From an uncultured Bacilli bacterium (lineage in GTDB: Bacteria; Bacillota_I; Bacilli_A; RF39; UBA660): a stretch of 64,000 nucleotides of DNA. Both the position numbers and the translations under genes were made by a program. The notes below the pieces were generated by a model. That model worked only from the letters and a program-made list of their open reading frames with translations. It made no database searches and was not told the DNA's origin. The stretch covers positions 1 through 64,000 of the forward strand of contig CAKOKX010000001.1 of the NCBI GenBank assembly GCA_934096035.1, read 5' to 3'. Below, piece after piece: positions 43,901-52,217 of this stretch. The first letter of the stretch is position 1. The number at the start of each line of letters is the position of its first letter.

Positions 43901-45280
43901 GAAGATTTTTGTGTATCCTACAATATACGGATTTTTTAGGCTACCATCTCCATCTATTTTATATACAAAAGCATTGAGATACAAGACTGGACGAGAGACG
44001 TACCCACTGTCCGCGTTGTTGTTGCTGACGCCGCCATAGGTGTTCAAACGGAACACAACGTCGCCATACGAAGAATTAGGCGTTAATGCCCATTCATATC
44101 CTTTTCCATATAACCAACTTTGACCTGCACATGTTGCACTACTATAAAAACCTAATTTTGTTGTTCTTGCACAACTACTTGCTAAAACGCTATATCCATA
44201 ATCACTTGGATACATTAATCCGATATACCCAGTTGTACTTGTTGGCCTTCCACTATACACTTTTGTTCCTCTTTCATATCCATAAAATGCACTTGTAGTA
44301 GCATCGGCACTTGAATATCCTCCTAGATACCATGTTACATTTGCTACCATTCCTCTATATCCAGATTGTATACCTCTTCTTGTATAATCACAATTGGCTG
44401 TAGCAGTTGTACTATATCCATAGCAATATCCTGAACTTGTTCCATCCTGTGCATTATAATATGCTCCATTTAAAAGTGATTTTAAACTTGATGCTGTCCA
44501 ATCATTAGTATTTGACTTATGCCATGTTAAACCATCTAATACTTCTGCTCGAATTATTTTTACTAAATTTTTCCCACTTTGGCCATGTGATGCACTATCA
44601 AATACTCCGATTATTCTCCAATATTCATTATTAAACCATATATAGTTATTGGGATTTTTTCCTTCATATCTATATCCATTTTCATTTACCACTTGTCCTG
44701 TTCCTTGTGTTGTTCCAGAAAGACCTATTATATAATCTGCTAAATTAACTTTTGACGTACTATCAGTATAATTTAATGTACAAGAAGTATATTTCTTATC
44801 TATTGATGATATTTCTACTCTATTATATTTTTGATTATATGTTGCATTACTATTTGTACAACTAATTGCACCCATTTTTCTTTCTGTTAATGTTGTTGGT
44901 CTATTAGTTATAGCTAGTGTAACATCTGGTGGTACAACATCAAAATACGCATAACACTTAGTACTTATATTACTTTTAAGAATTAATTTTTTAGTAGTTT
45001 CATTATAAGTTATAGTGCCACCATTCTCACATTTTGATTTAACACTATTAAATTCATATTTACTTGTAGGATATTCATTACTACTTGATAATTCATATTT
45101 ATTTGTATCTATACCTGTTTCAAGCATTATACTAACCATATCTGGTACTTTATTACTTGAATTTTCTTTTATTTCTTCTATATGTTTATTTTTATTAAAA
45201 CTTTTATTATAAGCAAATATCATTACCAAACATGTTACAAATACACAGCTTATTAACACTATTATTTTTTTTCTATTCAT
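43883..45280 (-). CDS. Secreted C-terminal-lectin-like protein; candidate DGR target (copy B)
   Basis: 465 residues. Signal/anchor at residues 5-23, then 'YEFNSVKSKCENGGTITYNETTKKL', a second Cys-containing beta domain, and the shared C-terminal module ('YRYEGKNPNNYIWFNNEYWRIIGVFD' to 'SRPVLYL'). The last nine residues ('TKIFAPGRT') have no counterpart in the paralogues and come from the joined accessory gene. N-terminal half is related to the gene ending at 46561. Start after AAGGAGTTAC. Confidence 0.8.
   Translation of the reverse strand: MNRKKIIVLISCVFVTCLVMIFAYNKSFNKNKHIEEIKENSSNKVPDMVSIMLETGIDTNKYELSSSNEYPTSKYEFNSVKSKCENGGTITYNETTKKLILKSNISTKCYAYFDVVPPDVTLAITNRPTTLTERKMGAISCTNSNATYNQKYNRVEISSIDKKYTSCTLNYTDSTSKVNLADYIIGLSGTTQGTGQVVNENGYRYEGKNPNNYIWFNNEYWRIIGVFDSASHGQSGKNLVKIIRAEVLDGLTWHKSNTNDWTASSLKSLLNGAYYNAQDGTSSGYCYGYSTTATANCDYTRRGIQSGYRGMVANVTWYLGGYSSADATTSAFYGYERGTKVYSGRPTSTTGYIGLMYPSDYGYSVLASSCARTTKLGFYSSATCAGQSWLYGKGYEWALTPNSSYGDVVFRLNTYGGVSNNNADSGYVSRPVLYLNAFVYKIDGDGSLKNPYIVGYTKIFAPGRT
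43974..44092 (-). other. Candidate DGR variable region, copy B
   Basis: 48 of 90 bases are G/C (53%). Differs from copy A at about 20 sites with the adenine/NNY bias described for copy A. Invariant blocks between the variable codons (such as GGC..GTC and AACAACAACGCGGACAGTGGG cut before the last base) should also occur in a template repeat, if one exists. Confidence 0.65.
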
Positions 45281-45370
45281 TTAGTAACTCCTTCCTTATT
45301 ATGGCATAATTATATCATGTATAATTTAAGATGTAAATCAATTAATAAAGAAAAATTCAAATGATTTATC

Positions 45371-45402
45371 AAAAAAAGAAAACCTTAAGTAATAAGATTT
45401 TC
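45371..45402 (-). terminator. Terminator after the gene ending at 45413
   Basis: On the minus strand GAAAATCTTA-TTACT-TAAGGTTTTC followed by TTTTTTT. Confidence 0.85.
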
Positions 45403-45412
45403 AAATTATATT

Positions 45413-46543
45413 TTAAATTGAAATAATATATGGATCATCATATGAACCTTCACCATCTAAAACATAGACACTTGCATCCAAATAAATCGTAGGTCTAACA
45501 GCAAAGCCATAAACAACACTTGATGAATATCCCAAGTTACCACTATACATAATCATAAAAATTTTATTTGCATCTGCAGATGAAGGATTTATAGTCCATT
45601 CATATCCTGGTCCATTAAGCCAACTATAACTACCACAGACAGAAGCATAACTATTAGCTAAAGTAGTTCTTGGACAAACATCTGCTAAAACAGAATAACC
45701 AAAATCACTTGGATACATCAGTCCAACATAAGCAGTTGTAGTAGTTGGATTGGAACCATAAACTGTAGTACCTCTTTCTTGAGTATATATAGTATCTATA
45801 GTTAAATTTGCAGCACTTATACCCCCTAAATGCCATGCTGCATTAACCAACATTTTTCTATAATCAGCTTGAAGACCTGTTAAAGTAAAATCACAATTTC
45901 CAGTCAAAGTATTATAATAACTATAACAATTTCCAGAACTAGTACCATTCGTAGCATTATAATAAGAAGTTGTTAATATTTTGTTTACATAAGAACTAAC
46001 ATAATTGCTATTATTAGTAACATTCCAAGAATAAGCCCCAATTGGTTCACTTCTAATAAGTTTAACTAAATTTTTACCACTTTGGCCATGAGAAGTTGAA
46101 TCAAATACACCAATAACCCGCCAATATTCATTATTAAACAACACATAATTATTTGGATCCAATCCTTCATATCTATAGCCTTTTTCGTTTACTACTTGTC
46201 CAGTTCCTTGTCTTAATCCTTTAAGTCCAATTATATAATTATTAAAATATGTTTTCGTAACTGTTTCAAAATCAATATTACAAGTTACATCAGTATCTGT
46301 TATATCCTGTACAGATAACTTCCATTCATCATATAACCATTTTCCTATAGCATTTGTACAATTCACACTAACTTTATACATCCCCTTAGAAGGAAAATTA
46401 TTTGCTTTATTACCATCTATAGTTAAAGCATACTTAACACCACCATCATATATTTGTTTTTCATCACTATTAATAACTATAAAAGATATAATACCTATTA
46501 CTACAAATATACAAACTATAATTATTCTAATTTGTTTTTTCAT
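45413..46543 (-). CDS. Secreted C-terminal-lectin-like protein, non-hypermutated paralogue
   Basis: 376 residues from ATG 46543 after GGAAGG. Signal/anchor helix, then 'YKVSVNCTNAIGKWLYDEWK' as in copy A, and the C-terminal module ('YRYEGLDPNNYVLFNNEYWRVIGVFDSTSHGQ' read in parts, 'YEWTINP...VRPTIYL'). The end of the gene has ordinary AT-rich codon use, unlike copies A and B. Second gene of a pair with the gene ending at 46561. Confidence 0.78.
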   Translation of the reverse strand: MKKQIRIIIVCIFVVIGIISFIVINSDEKQIYDGGVKYALTIDGNKANNFPSKGMYKVSVNCTNAIGKWLYDEWKLSVQDITDTDVTCNIDFETVTKTYFNNYIIGLKGLRQGTGQVVNEKGYRYEGLDPNNYVLFNNEYWRVIGVFDSTSHGQSGKNLVKLIRSEPIGAYSWNVTNNSNYVSSYVNKILTTSYYNATNGTSSGNCYSYYNTLTGNCDFTLTGLQADYRKMLVNAAWHLGGISAANLTIDTIYTQERGTTVYGSNPTTTTAYVGLMYPSDFGYSVLADVCPRTTLANSYASVCGSYSWLNGPGYEWTINPSSADANKIFMIMYSGNLGYSSSVVYGFAVRPTIYLDASVYVLDGEGSYDDPYIISI

Positions 46544-46560
46544 TATAAACACCTTCCAAA

Positions 46561-47919
46561 TTACATTCCAATTATATATGGTGACTTTTGACTTCCATCT
46601 CCACTTAATTTTAATACTGAAGAATCAAGATATACAACTGGTCTAACACCATATCCAATATTAGAACCACCATCTGCATTACCAGTGGCAATACCATCAG
46701 AACGAATACGATAAGAACTCTTTCCATTTCCTACAAATGGAGTAATTGTCCATTGATATCCTACACCAAATAACCAACTTTGTCCCCCACATGAGGCTTG
46801 TCCATATGCACTTAAGTTAGTTGTTCTTGCACAACTACTAGCAAGCACTGAATATCCATAATCACTTGGATAAATTAATCCTACATAAGCAGTTACACTA
46901 GAAGGATTTGAACTATACACAGATGTACTTCTTTCATTGGTATACATAGTACCACTTGTAACAGCATTAGAAGAATTAGATCCTAAATGCCATGTTACTT
47001 TTTTTATCATATTTCTATATTTAGCTTGTATACCATTATGTGTATAATTACAATTACTAGTAGCAGTTGTCATATAACTATAACAATACCCAGAAGTTGT
47101 TCCATCTTCAGCATTATAATATGAATCATTTAACAATAAATTCAAACTAGCTGTTGACCAATTGTTAGTATTATTCTTACTATAAGTTAAACTACCAATA
47201 GGATTTGCTCTAATAATTTTAACTAAATTAGTTCCACTTATTCCATGAGTAGCACTATCAAACGCCCCAACTATTCGCCAAAGTTCATTATTAAACCAAA
47301 CATAATTATTAGGATCTTTACCCTCGTATCTATATCCTTTTTCATTTACTACTTGTCCAGTTCCTTGCGTTTTACCAGACAAACCAATAATATATGAAGC
47401 CAAGTTAACTTTAGATGTACTGTCACTATAATTTAATAAGCAACTTTCATATCTAGTATTCATACTTGATATTTCTATTCTATTATATTGTTGATTATAT
47501 GTCGCAGAACTATTACCACAATTAATATTTCCTATTTTCCCATAAGTACTTACATTATTTTCAACTCTAAGTACTAAATCTGCTGATTCAATATCAAAAT
47601 ATATTTGACATTTATCAGTTTTATTTAATTTAACAGAAACTGAATTAGTTTCTTCATCCCATATTATTTGACTACCATTTTTACATTGAGACAATTCAGC
47701 ATTAAAGGCATAACCACTTCCAGGCCATTTACTTGTTTCAGATTGTTTATAAATACCTGAACCTTTTTCAGTTTCAAGAAATATGCTTAATGCTTTATCA
47801 TTTATTATATTTTTATCATTATTTTCCACATAAACATTTTTATTAATGTTTTTACATATTAATAAAAGGAATATCATTACAAATAAACTAAATAAAATAA
47901 TTATTTTTTTCTTATTCAT
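46561..47919 (-). CDS. Secreted C-terminal-lectin-like protein, non-hypermutated paralogue
   Basis: 452 residues. Signal/anchor (residues 5-22), N-terminal beta domains with Cys as in copy B ('YAFNAELSQCKNGSQIIWDEE'), and the shared C-terminal module ('YRYEGKDPNNYVWFNNELWRIVGAFD', 'YQWTITP...VRPVVYL'). The terminal segment is AT-rich, not hypermutated in look. Starts after AAGGAGCC; it leads an operon with the gene ending at 45413. Ligand or role unknown. Confidence 0.78.
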   Translation of the reverse strand: MNKKKIIILFSLFVMIFLLLICKNINKNVYVENNDKNIINDKALSIFLETEKGSGIYKQSETSKWPGSGYAFNAELSQCKNGSQIIWDEETNSVSVKLNKTDKCQIYFDIESADLVLRVENNVSTYGKIGNINCGNSSATYNQQYNRIEISSMNTRYESCLLNYSDSTSKVNLASYIIGLSGKTQGTGQVVNEKGYRYEGKDPNNYVWFNNELWRIVGAFDSATHGISGTNLVKIIRANPIGSLTYSKNNTNNWSTASLNLLLNDSYYNAEDGTTSGYCYSYMTTATSNCNYTHNGIQAKYRNMIKKVTWHLGSNSSNAVTSGTMYTNERSTSVYSSNPSSVTAYVGLIYPSDYGYSVLASSCARTTNLSAYGQASCGGQSWLFGVGYQWTITPFVGNGKSSYRIRSDGIATGNADGGSNIGYGVRPVVYLDSSVLKLSGDGSQKSPYIIGM

Positions 47920-48017
47920 ATTTAGGCTCCTTCCTTATTATGTCATAATTGTATCAAATTTTTATTAAATTGTCATCCATATATTAAAAAAAATTATATA
48001 ATTAAACTCATTTTTAA

Positions 48018-48044
48018 CCAAATTAAAAGCACCTAAGTGCTTTT
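48018..48044 (-). terminator. Terminator after the 61-aa zinc-ribbon gene
   Basis: AAAAGCAC-TTAG-GTGCTTTT followed on the minus strand by AATTTGG; it overlaps the stop at 48043. Confidence 0.65.
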
Positions 48045-48228
48045 AGTTATCAATAGTCTTCCATTCTGTGTTACCACATTTAGTACAGATTCTCGGAGCT
48101 AACACCTTTTTTCCTTTAGGTAATTTCATACCTGTATCAATTTTACTACATAAAAGGCCAGATTCAGGATCTATATAAGCTACCCCAAATTTAGCATCTT
48201 CACAACAATTACAATCTTTATCTTTCAT
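48043..48228 (-). CDS. Small zinc-ribbon-like protein, 61 aa
   Basis: 61 residues with 'CNCCED' near the N-terminus and 'ICTKCGNTEW' near the C-terminus, suggesting a zinc-bound fold. Starts after GGAGGATAAT. It sits between the rplQ terminator and the accessory locus. Function unknown. Confidence 0.55.
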   Translation of the reverse strand: MKDKDCNCCEDAKFGVAYIDPESGLLCSKIDTGMKLPKGKKVLAPRICTKCGNTEWKTIDN

Positions 48229-48289
48229 ATATTATCCTCCATCTATATTATGAGAAAAAATTTTTAAATTATACAATTAATATAAAAAG

Positions 48290-48348
48290 TTTTGCGGTTA
48301 CAACCGCAAAAAATAAGGAAAACAACAGTATTGCGGCTACAACCGCAA
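48290..48348. repeat. Two near-identical GC-rich palindromes
   Basis: TTTTGCGGTTACAACCGCAAAA (48290-48311, quoted in full as TTTTGCGG-TTACAA-CCGCAAAA) and TTGCGG-CTACAA-CCGCAA (48331-48348), centred about 39 bp apart in a 170-bp gap. On the minus strand the second is followed by CTTTTT. They may be tandem terminators after rplQ or paired protein-binding sites ahead of the 48228 gene. Confidence 0.65.
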
Positions 48349-48361
48349 AACTTTTTGTATT

Positions 48362-48398
48362 ACATCAAAAAAACAACTAATCAAATGACTAGTTGTTT
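48362..48398 (-). terminator. Terminator of the ribosomal supercluster
   Basis: On the minus strand AAACAACTA-gtcatttga-TTAGTTGTTT followed by TTTTT, just after the rplQ stop at 48405. Confidence 0.85.
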
Positions 48399-48404
48399 CA
48401 TTAA

Positions 48405-48746
48405 TTAAACTAATTCTAATCTTACTTCTAGAGCATCGTCTCCGCGACGTTCTTTAAGTTTAATTATTCTAGTATATCCACCATTTCTAGTTTCATAAGT
48501 TTTAGCAAGTTCATTAAATACTTTTGATGTAACATCTTTATCATTATGTAAGAAAGCAAGTGCTTTTCTACGAGCTACAAGTGAACCATCTTTACCATAA
48601 GTAATCATTTTATCAACAAATTTTCTTACTTCTTTAGCTCTAGCTTCAGTAGTAACAACATATCCATTCATAATAACATCTTTAGTAAGTCCAGCTAAAA
48701 TACTTCTTCTAATTCTAGTTTCTCTTCCTAATTTTCTATATTTCAT
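48405..48746 (-). CDS. rplQ: 50S ribosomal protein L17
   Basis: 113 residues. 'MKYRKLGRETRIRRSILAGL', 'TTEARAKEVRKFVDKMIT' and a C-terminal 'GGYTRIIKLKERRGDDALEVRLEL' are L17 signatures. Last gene of the S10-spc-alpha run, 3 bp after rpoA, followed by an intrinsic terminator. The family normally begins with the same Arg/Lys-rich stretch, so the start is secure. Confidence 0.97.
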   Translation of the reverse strand: MKYRKLGRETRIRRSILAGLTKDVIMNGYVVTTEARAKEVRKFVDKMITYGKDGSLVARRKALAFLHNDKDVTSKVFNELAKTYETRNGGYTRIIKLKERRGDDALEVRLELV

Positions 48747-48749
48747 ATT

Positions 48750-49694
48750 CTACTCCTTAAATGTAAGTCCTAATTCAGCAACTTTATCAATAACTTCTTT
48801 TAAAGATTTCTTTCCTAAGTTTCTGATCTTAGTAACTTCTACTTCTTTTTTGTTAACTAAATCTTGAACGGTATGAATACCAGCTCTTTTTAAACAATTA
48901 TAAGCTCTTACTGAAAATTCAACTTCTTCAATTGGAGTTTCTAAAGTCTTAGTCATTGTATCAATTTTCTTTTCTTGCATTATGTTAGCAATATTACTAA
49001 TTGAATTTAAATCTGAGATTATTGAGAAATGTTCAATTAATATCTTAGCACCAAGAGCCATAGCTTCTTCTGGAGTCATAGATCCATTAGTAGTTACTTC
49101 CATAACTAATTTATCATAAGATTCATCTTGACCAACACGAGTAGCCATAACTTCATATTTAACCACTTCAATTGGTGAATAATTTGAATCAATTGCTATA
49201 ACACCTGCAACATTTTGTTCTAAATTTGCTTTATTTTGAGCAGCTGATGTAAATCCACGACCATTATTAACAGTCATTTCAATATTAATTTTTCCTCCAG
49301 CAACTAAGTTACAAATAACAAAATCAGGATTCATAATTTCAATATCTGCATCTTTTTCAATATCTGAAGCAAGTACAGGTCCTTCAACTGATTTAGTAAG
49401 TCTTATAACTTTTTCTCCATTAGAATGATTTTTAACAACTAAATTTTTAATATTTAATACGATAGTTGTTACATCTTCTACTACACCTTCAATTTTTTGA
49501 AATTCATGAAGTACACCATCAATTTTAATAGATGTAACAGCACTTCCTGGTAAACTTGATAAAAGCACTCTTCTCATTGCATTACCAATCGTAGTACCAA
49601 AACCTCTTTCTAAAGGTTCAATTTCAAATTTAGCATAATGATTATTTTCTTGATATTCAGTAATTTTATAGTCTGGTTTTTCAAATTTTATCAT
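48750..49694 (-). CDS. rpoA: RNA polymerase alpha subunit
   Basis: 314 residues. The N-terminal dimerisation domain shows 'FEIEPLERGFGTTIGNAMRRVLLSSLPGSAV' and 'RVGQDESYDKLVMEV'; the C-terminal domain that contacts promoter UP elements and activators shows 'LKRAGIHTVQDLVNK' and 'IRNLGKKSLKEVIDKV'. Full length with both domains. Between rpsK and rplQ as usual. Confidence 0.98.
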   Translation of the reverse strand: MIKFEKPDYKITEYQENNHYAKFEIEPLERGFGTTIGNAMRRVLLSSLPGSAVTSIKIDGVLHEFQKIEGVVEDVTTIVLNIKNLVVKNHSNGEKVIRLTKSVEGPVLASDIEKDADIEIMNPDFVICNLVAGGKINIEMTVNNGRGFTSAAQNKANLEQNVAGVIAIDSNYSPIEVVKYEVMATRVGQDESYDKLVMEVTTNGSMTPEEAMALGAKILIEHFSIISDLNSISNIANIMQEKKIDTMTKTLETPIEEVEFSVRAYNCLKRAGIHTVQDLVNKKEVEVTKIRNLGKKSLKEVIDKVAELGLTFKE

Positions 49695-49715
49695 AGTACA
49701 CGTTCCTTTCCCTTA

Positions 49716-50099
49716 TTAGTTTCTTGGTCTTTTTGGTGGACGACATCCATTGTGAGGAATTGGTGTTTCATCTGTAATACTTGTAATTTCAAGTCCTGCA
49801 GTTTGAAGTGATCTAATTGCATTTTCTCTTCCTGGTCCTAGACCTTTAACAAATACATCAACTTTTTTAACTCCAGCTTCAACAGCAGCAGCTGCAGCAG
49901 CTTCACTAGTTAAACCAGCAGCAAATGGAGTTTTCTTTTTACTTCCTTTATAACCAATTCTACCAGCTGATGACCAACTAATAGCGTTACCTTCTTTATC
50001 ACTTATAGTAACAATAGTATTATTATAAGTTGAATGAATGTGAGCAACAGCTTCAGGAATATTTTTCTTTACTTTTCTTTTTCTTCTATTATATGCCAT
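49716..50099 (-). CDS. rpsK: 30S ribosomal protein S11
   Basis: 127 residues. 'VAHIHSTYNNTIVTISDKEGN', 'WSSAGRIGYKGSKK', 'FVKGLGPGRENAIRSLQTAGLEI' and C-terminal 'TPIPHNGCRPPKRPRN' are S11 hallmarks. It binds the 16S platform. 12 bp after rpsM, in the standard order. Confidence 0.98.
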   Translation of the reverse strand: MAYNRRKRKVKKNIPEAVAHIHSTYNNTIVTISDKEGNAISWSSAGRIGYKGSKKKTPFAAGLTSEAAAAAAVEAGVKKVDVFVKGLGPGRENAIRSLQTAGLEITSITDETPIPHNGCRPPKRPRN

Positions 50100-50110
50100 A
50101 TATTAACACC

Positions 50111-50485
50111 CTACTTTCCGACCTTTTTCTTATTAGCTACAACTTTTCCTCTACCTTTACGAGTCTTAGCATTTCTACTAGTTCTTTGTCCTCTTACAGG
50201 TAATCCTTTTTTGTGTCTAATACCTTCATAGCAATTTATTTCCATTTTGTTTTTAATACTCATTTGAACATCACGACGAAGATCACCTTCAACAGTATAA
50301 TTATCAATTTCTTTACGAAGTTTTGCAATTTCTTCTTCAGTTAAATCTTTAATTTTCTTAGCTGGATCAACTTCTACGTTTTCACAAATAGTTTTTGCTA
50401 AATTTCTACCAATACCATAAATTGCAGTAAGTCCTATACAAGTATGTTTTTCTCCTGGTAATTCAATATTTTTAATTCTTGCCAT
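50111..50485 (-). CDS. rpsM: 30S ribosomal protein S13
   Basis: 124 residues. 'GIELPGEKHTCIGLTAIYGIG' type N-terminus, 'VEGDLRRDVQMSIKNKMEINCYEGIRH' and 'LPVRGQRTSRNAKTRKG' match S13 of the small-subunit head. A basic C-terminal tail (KKKVGK) is present. Starts 13 bp after rpmJ. Confidence 0.97.
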   Translation of the reverse strand: MARIKNIELPGEKHTCIGLTAIYGIGRNLAKTICENVEVDPAKKIKDLTEEEIAKLRKEIDNYTVEGDLRRDVQMSIKNKMEINCYEGIRHKKGLPVRGQRTSRNAKTRKGRGKVVANKKKVGK

Positions 50486-50497
50486 TTATTATCCTCC

Positions 50498-50611
50498 TTA
50501 ACCTTGTACTTGTTTATGTTTAGGGTTTTCACAAATAACCCTAACTTTTCCTTTTCTTCTTATGATTTTACATTTTTTGCAAATCTTTTTAACTGATGGT
50601 CTAACTTTCAT
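50498..50611 (-). CDS. rpmJ: 50S ribosomal protein L36
   Basis: 37 residues from ATG 50611 to TAA at 50498: 'MKVRPSVKKICKKCKIIRR' then 'KGKVRVICENPKHKQVQG'. The zinc ligands CxxC...C....H (residues 11, 14, 27 and 32) are intact, so this is the C+ form. Lies between infA and rpsM as in all Firmicutes; easily missed because it is so short. Confidence 0.97.
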   Translation of the reverse strand: MKVRPSVKKICKKCKIIRRKGKVRVICENPKHKQVQG

Positions 50612-50622
50612 AATTTCACTCC

Positions 50623-50841
50623 TTATCTATTATTCCATTTTATAATCCCACGTGTTAAATCGTATGGTGAAAGTTCCACTGTAACTTTATCACCTGGTAA
50701 AATACGAATCATATTCATACGCATTTTACCAGAAACGTAGGCCTTTACAGTGTGTCCATTACTAAGTTCAACAAGGTAATCGCTACCCTTTAATACTTCC
50801 GTAACTTTTCCTTCTACTTCAATCTTATCTTTTTTTCCCAT
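50623..50841 (-). CDS. infA: Translation initiation factor IF-1
   Basis: 72 residues, a single OB fold: 'KIEVEGKVTEVLKGSDYLVEL', 'NGHTVKAYVSGKMRMNMIRILPGDKV' and 'SPYDLTRGIIKW'. It binds the 30S A site with IF-2 and IF-3. Three bases separate it from map. The rpmJ gene follows. Confidence 0.98.
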   Translation of the reverse strand: MGKKDKIEVEGKVTEVLKGSDYLVELSNGHTVKAYVSGKMRMNMIRILPGDKVTVELSPYDLTRGIIKWNNR

Positions 50842-50844
50842 ATT

Positions 50845-51588
50845 TTAATCTCCTGTTAATATTTCATATCCATCTTTTGTAACTAGAACTGTATTTTCAT
50901 AGTGACAAGATGGTTTACCATCCATTGTTACTACGGTCCAATCATCATCTAATAATGCTACATCTTTACTACCTAAATTAAGCATTGGTTCTATTGCTAT
51001 TACCATACCCGCTTTAAGTCTTGTTCGATTATTATCATTAAAATTTGGCACATCTGGATCTTCATGCATTTCAAGTCCAATACCATGACCGCATAATTCT
51101 TCAACAACTGATAAACCATGAGCATGAGCATATTCTTCAATTGCACAACTTATATCCATTACTCTTGCGCCTTCTTTAACCTTTTTAACTCCAGCATAGA
51201 AAGCACCTTTTGTATCATTAACCAAATTTCTAACTTCATCACTTACATTACCAATAATATAAGTTCTCGTAGCATCAGCATGATAACCTTTATAACTTAA
51301 AACTAAATCTATTGAAACTATGTCACCATTCTTTATTTTACGTCCTCCAGGTATGCCATGAACTACTTCATCATTAATTGATATACAAGCAGTTGCTGGA
51401 TATCCTTCATAACCTAAACATGATGGAACACATCCAATACTTATAATATAATCATGAATTAATGTATCTAATCTTTTTGTAGTAACATCTGTTTCTATAT
51501 ATTTTTCAATATATTTAAACGTATCACTCAAGTACTTACCAGCAATTCTCATTAATTCTATTTCTCTATCACTTTTAATACTAATCAT
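50845..51588 (-). CDS. map: Methionine aminopeptidase, type I
   Basis: About 247 residues from ATG 51588. 'REIELMRIAGKYL', 'GYPATACISINDEVVHGIPG', and the metal ligands in 'DIVLSYKGYHADATRTY' (two Asp), 'GHGIGLEMHEDP' (His) and 'AIEPML' (Glu) and a last Glu in 'YENTVLV'. It removes the initiator Met. It overlaps the adk stop by 8 bp; an upstream in-frame start at 51609 lies deeper in adk and is less likely. Confidence 0.96.
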   Translation of the reverse strand: MISIKSDREIELMRIAGKYLSDTFKYIEKYIETDVTTKRLDTLIHDYIISIGCVPSCLGYEGYPATACISINDEVVHGIPGGRKIKNGDIVSIDLVLSYKGYHADATRTYIIGNVSDEVRNLVNDTKGAFYAGVKKVKEGARVMDISCAIEEYAHAHGLSVVEELCGHGIGLEMHEDPDVPNFNDNNRTRLKAGMVIAIEPMLNLGSKDVALLDDDWTVVTMDGKPSCHYENTVLVTKDGYEILTGD

Positions 51589-52216
51589 TACAAACTTCCA
51601 CAATATCATTAAAGATATCTTCTACATTTCTATTAACATTTATTTTATGAAGTTTATTTTTACCTTCATAATATTCCATCAAAGGTTTTGTATTATCTAA
51701 AAATGTTTTATATCTTACTTTAAAAGAATCAACATTATCATCATTTCTTTTAACTAATTCTTTTCCACATCCATCACAAATACCTTCAACTTTTGGTTTT
51801 AAACTATCTACATTTAGATTATATGACTTTCCACAACTACATGTAAGTCTTCCAAGAATTCTATCAATTGCTTCTTCTTCACTTAAATCTAAATATATTA
51901 CTTCATAATCTTTATCTAACATATTATCTAAAGATTTAGCTTGATTAAGAGTTCGAGGAAAACCATCTAATATAAATGGTTTTCCATCTATTTTAGCAAG
52001 TTTATCATTAATTAAACTAATAATTAATTCATCACTAACTAACTCTCCACGATCAATAATATTTTTAACTTGTAACCCAAAATCTGTACCTGAAGAAACT
52101 ACTTCTCTTAGCATATCACCAGTTGATAAGTGATTATAACCATAATTTTCTTTTAACATTGTACTTTGAGTTCCTTTACCCGCTGCGGGAGGAGCTATAA
52201 ATATTATATTTTTCAT
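51581..52216 (-). CDS. adk: Adenylate kinase
   Basis: 211 residues. 'APPAAGKGTQSTML' P-loop, 'LSTGDMLREVVSSGTDFG', 'ILDGFPRTLNQA' and the LID with 'LTCSCGKSYNL...CDGCGKEL', four cysteines that bind zinc as in Gram-positive adenylate kinases. It interconverts AMP, ADP and ATP. The unusual P-loop 'APPAAGKGTQ' has Pro-Ala where GAPGAGKG is the usual form. Confidence 0.96.
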   Translation of the reverse strand: MKNIIFIAPPAAGKGTQSTMLKENYGYNHLSTGDMLREVVSSGTDFGLQVKNIIDRGELVSDELIISLINDKLAKIDGKPFILDGFPRTLNQAKSLDNMLDKDYEVIYLDLSEEEAIDRILGRLTCSCGKSYNLNVDSLKPKVEGICDGCGKELVKRNDDNVDSFKVRYKTFLDNTKPLMEYYEGKNKLHKINVNRNVEDIFNDIVEVCND

Positions 52217-52217
52217 A

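Noticed and set aside
40500..48300. DGR reverse transcriptase or template repeat within the window
   Set aside because: No open frame with reverse transcriptase motifs is present on either strand, and I found no stretch matching the invariant bases of the variable regions with A at the variable positions.
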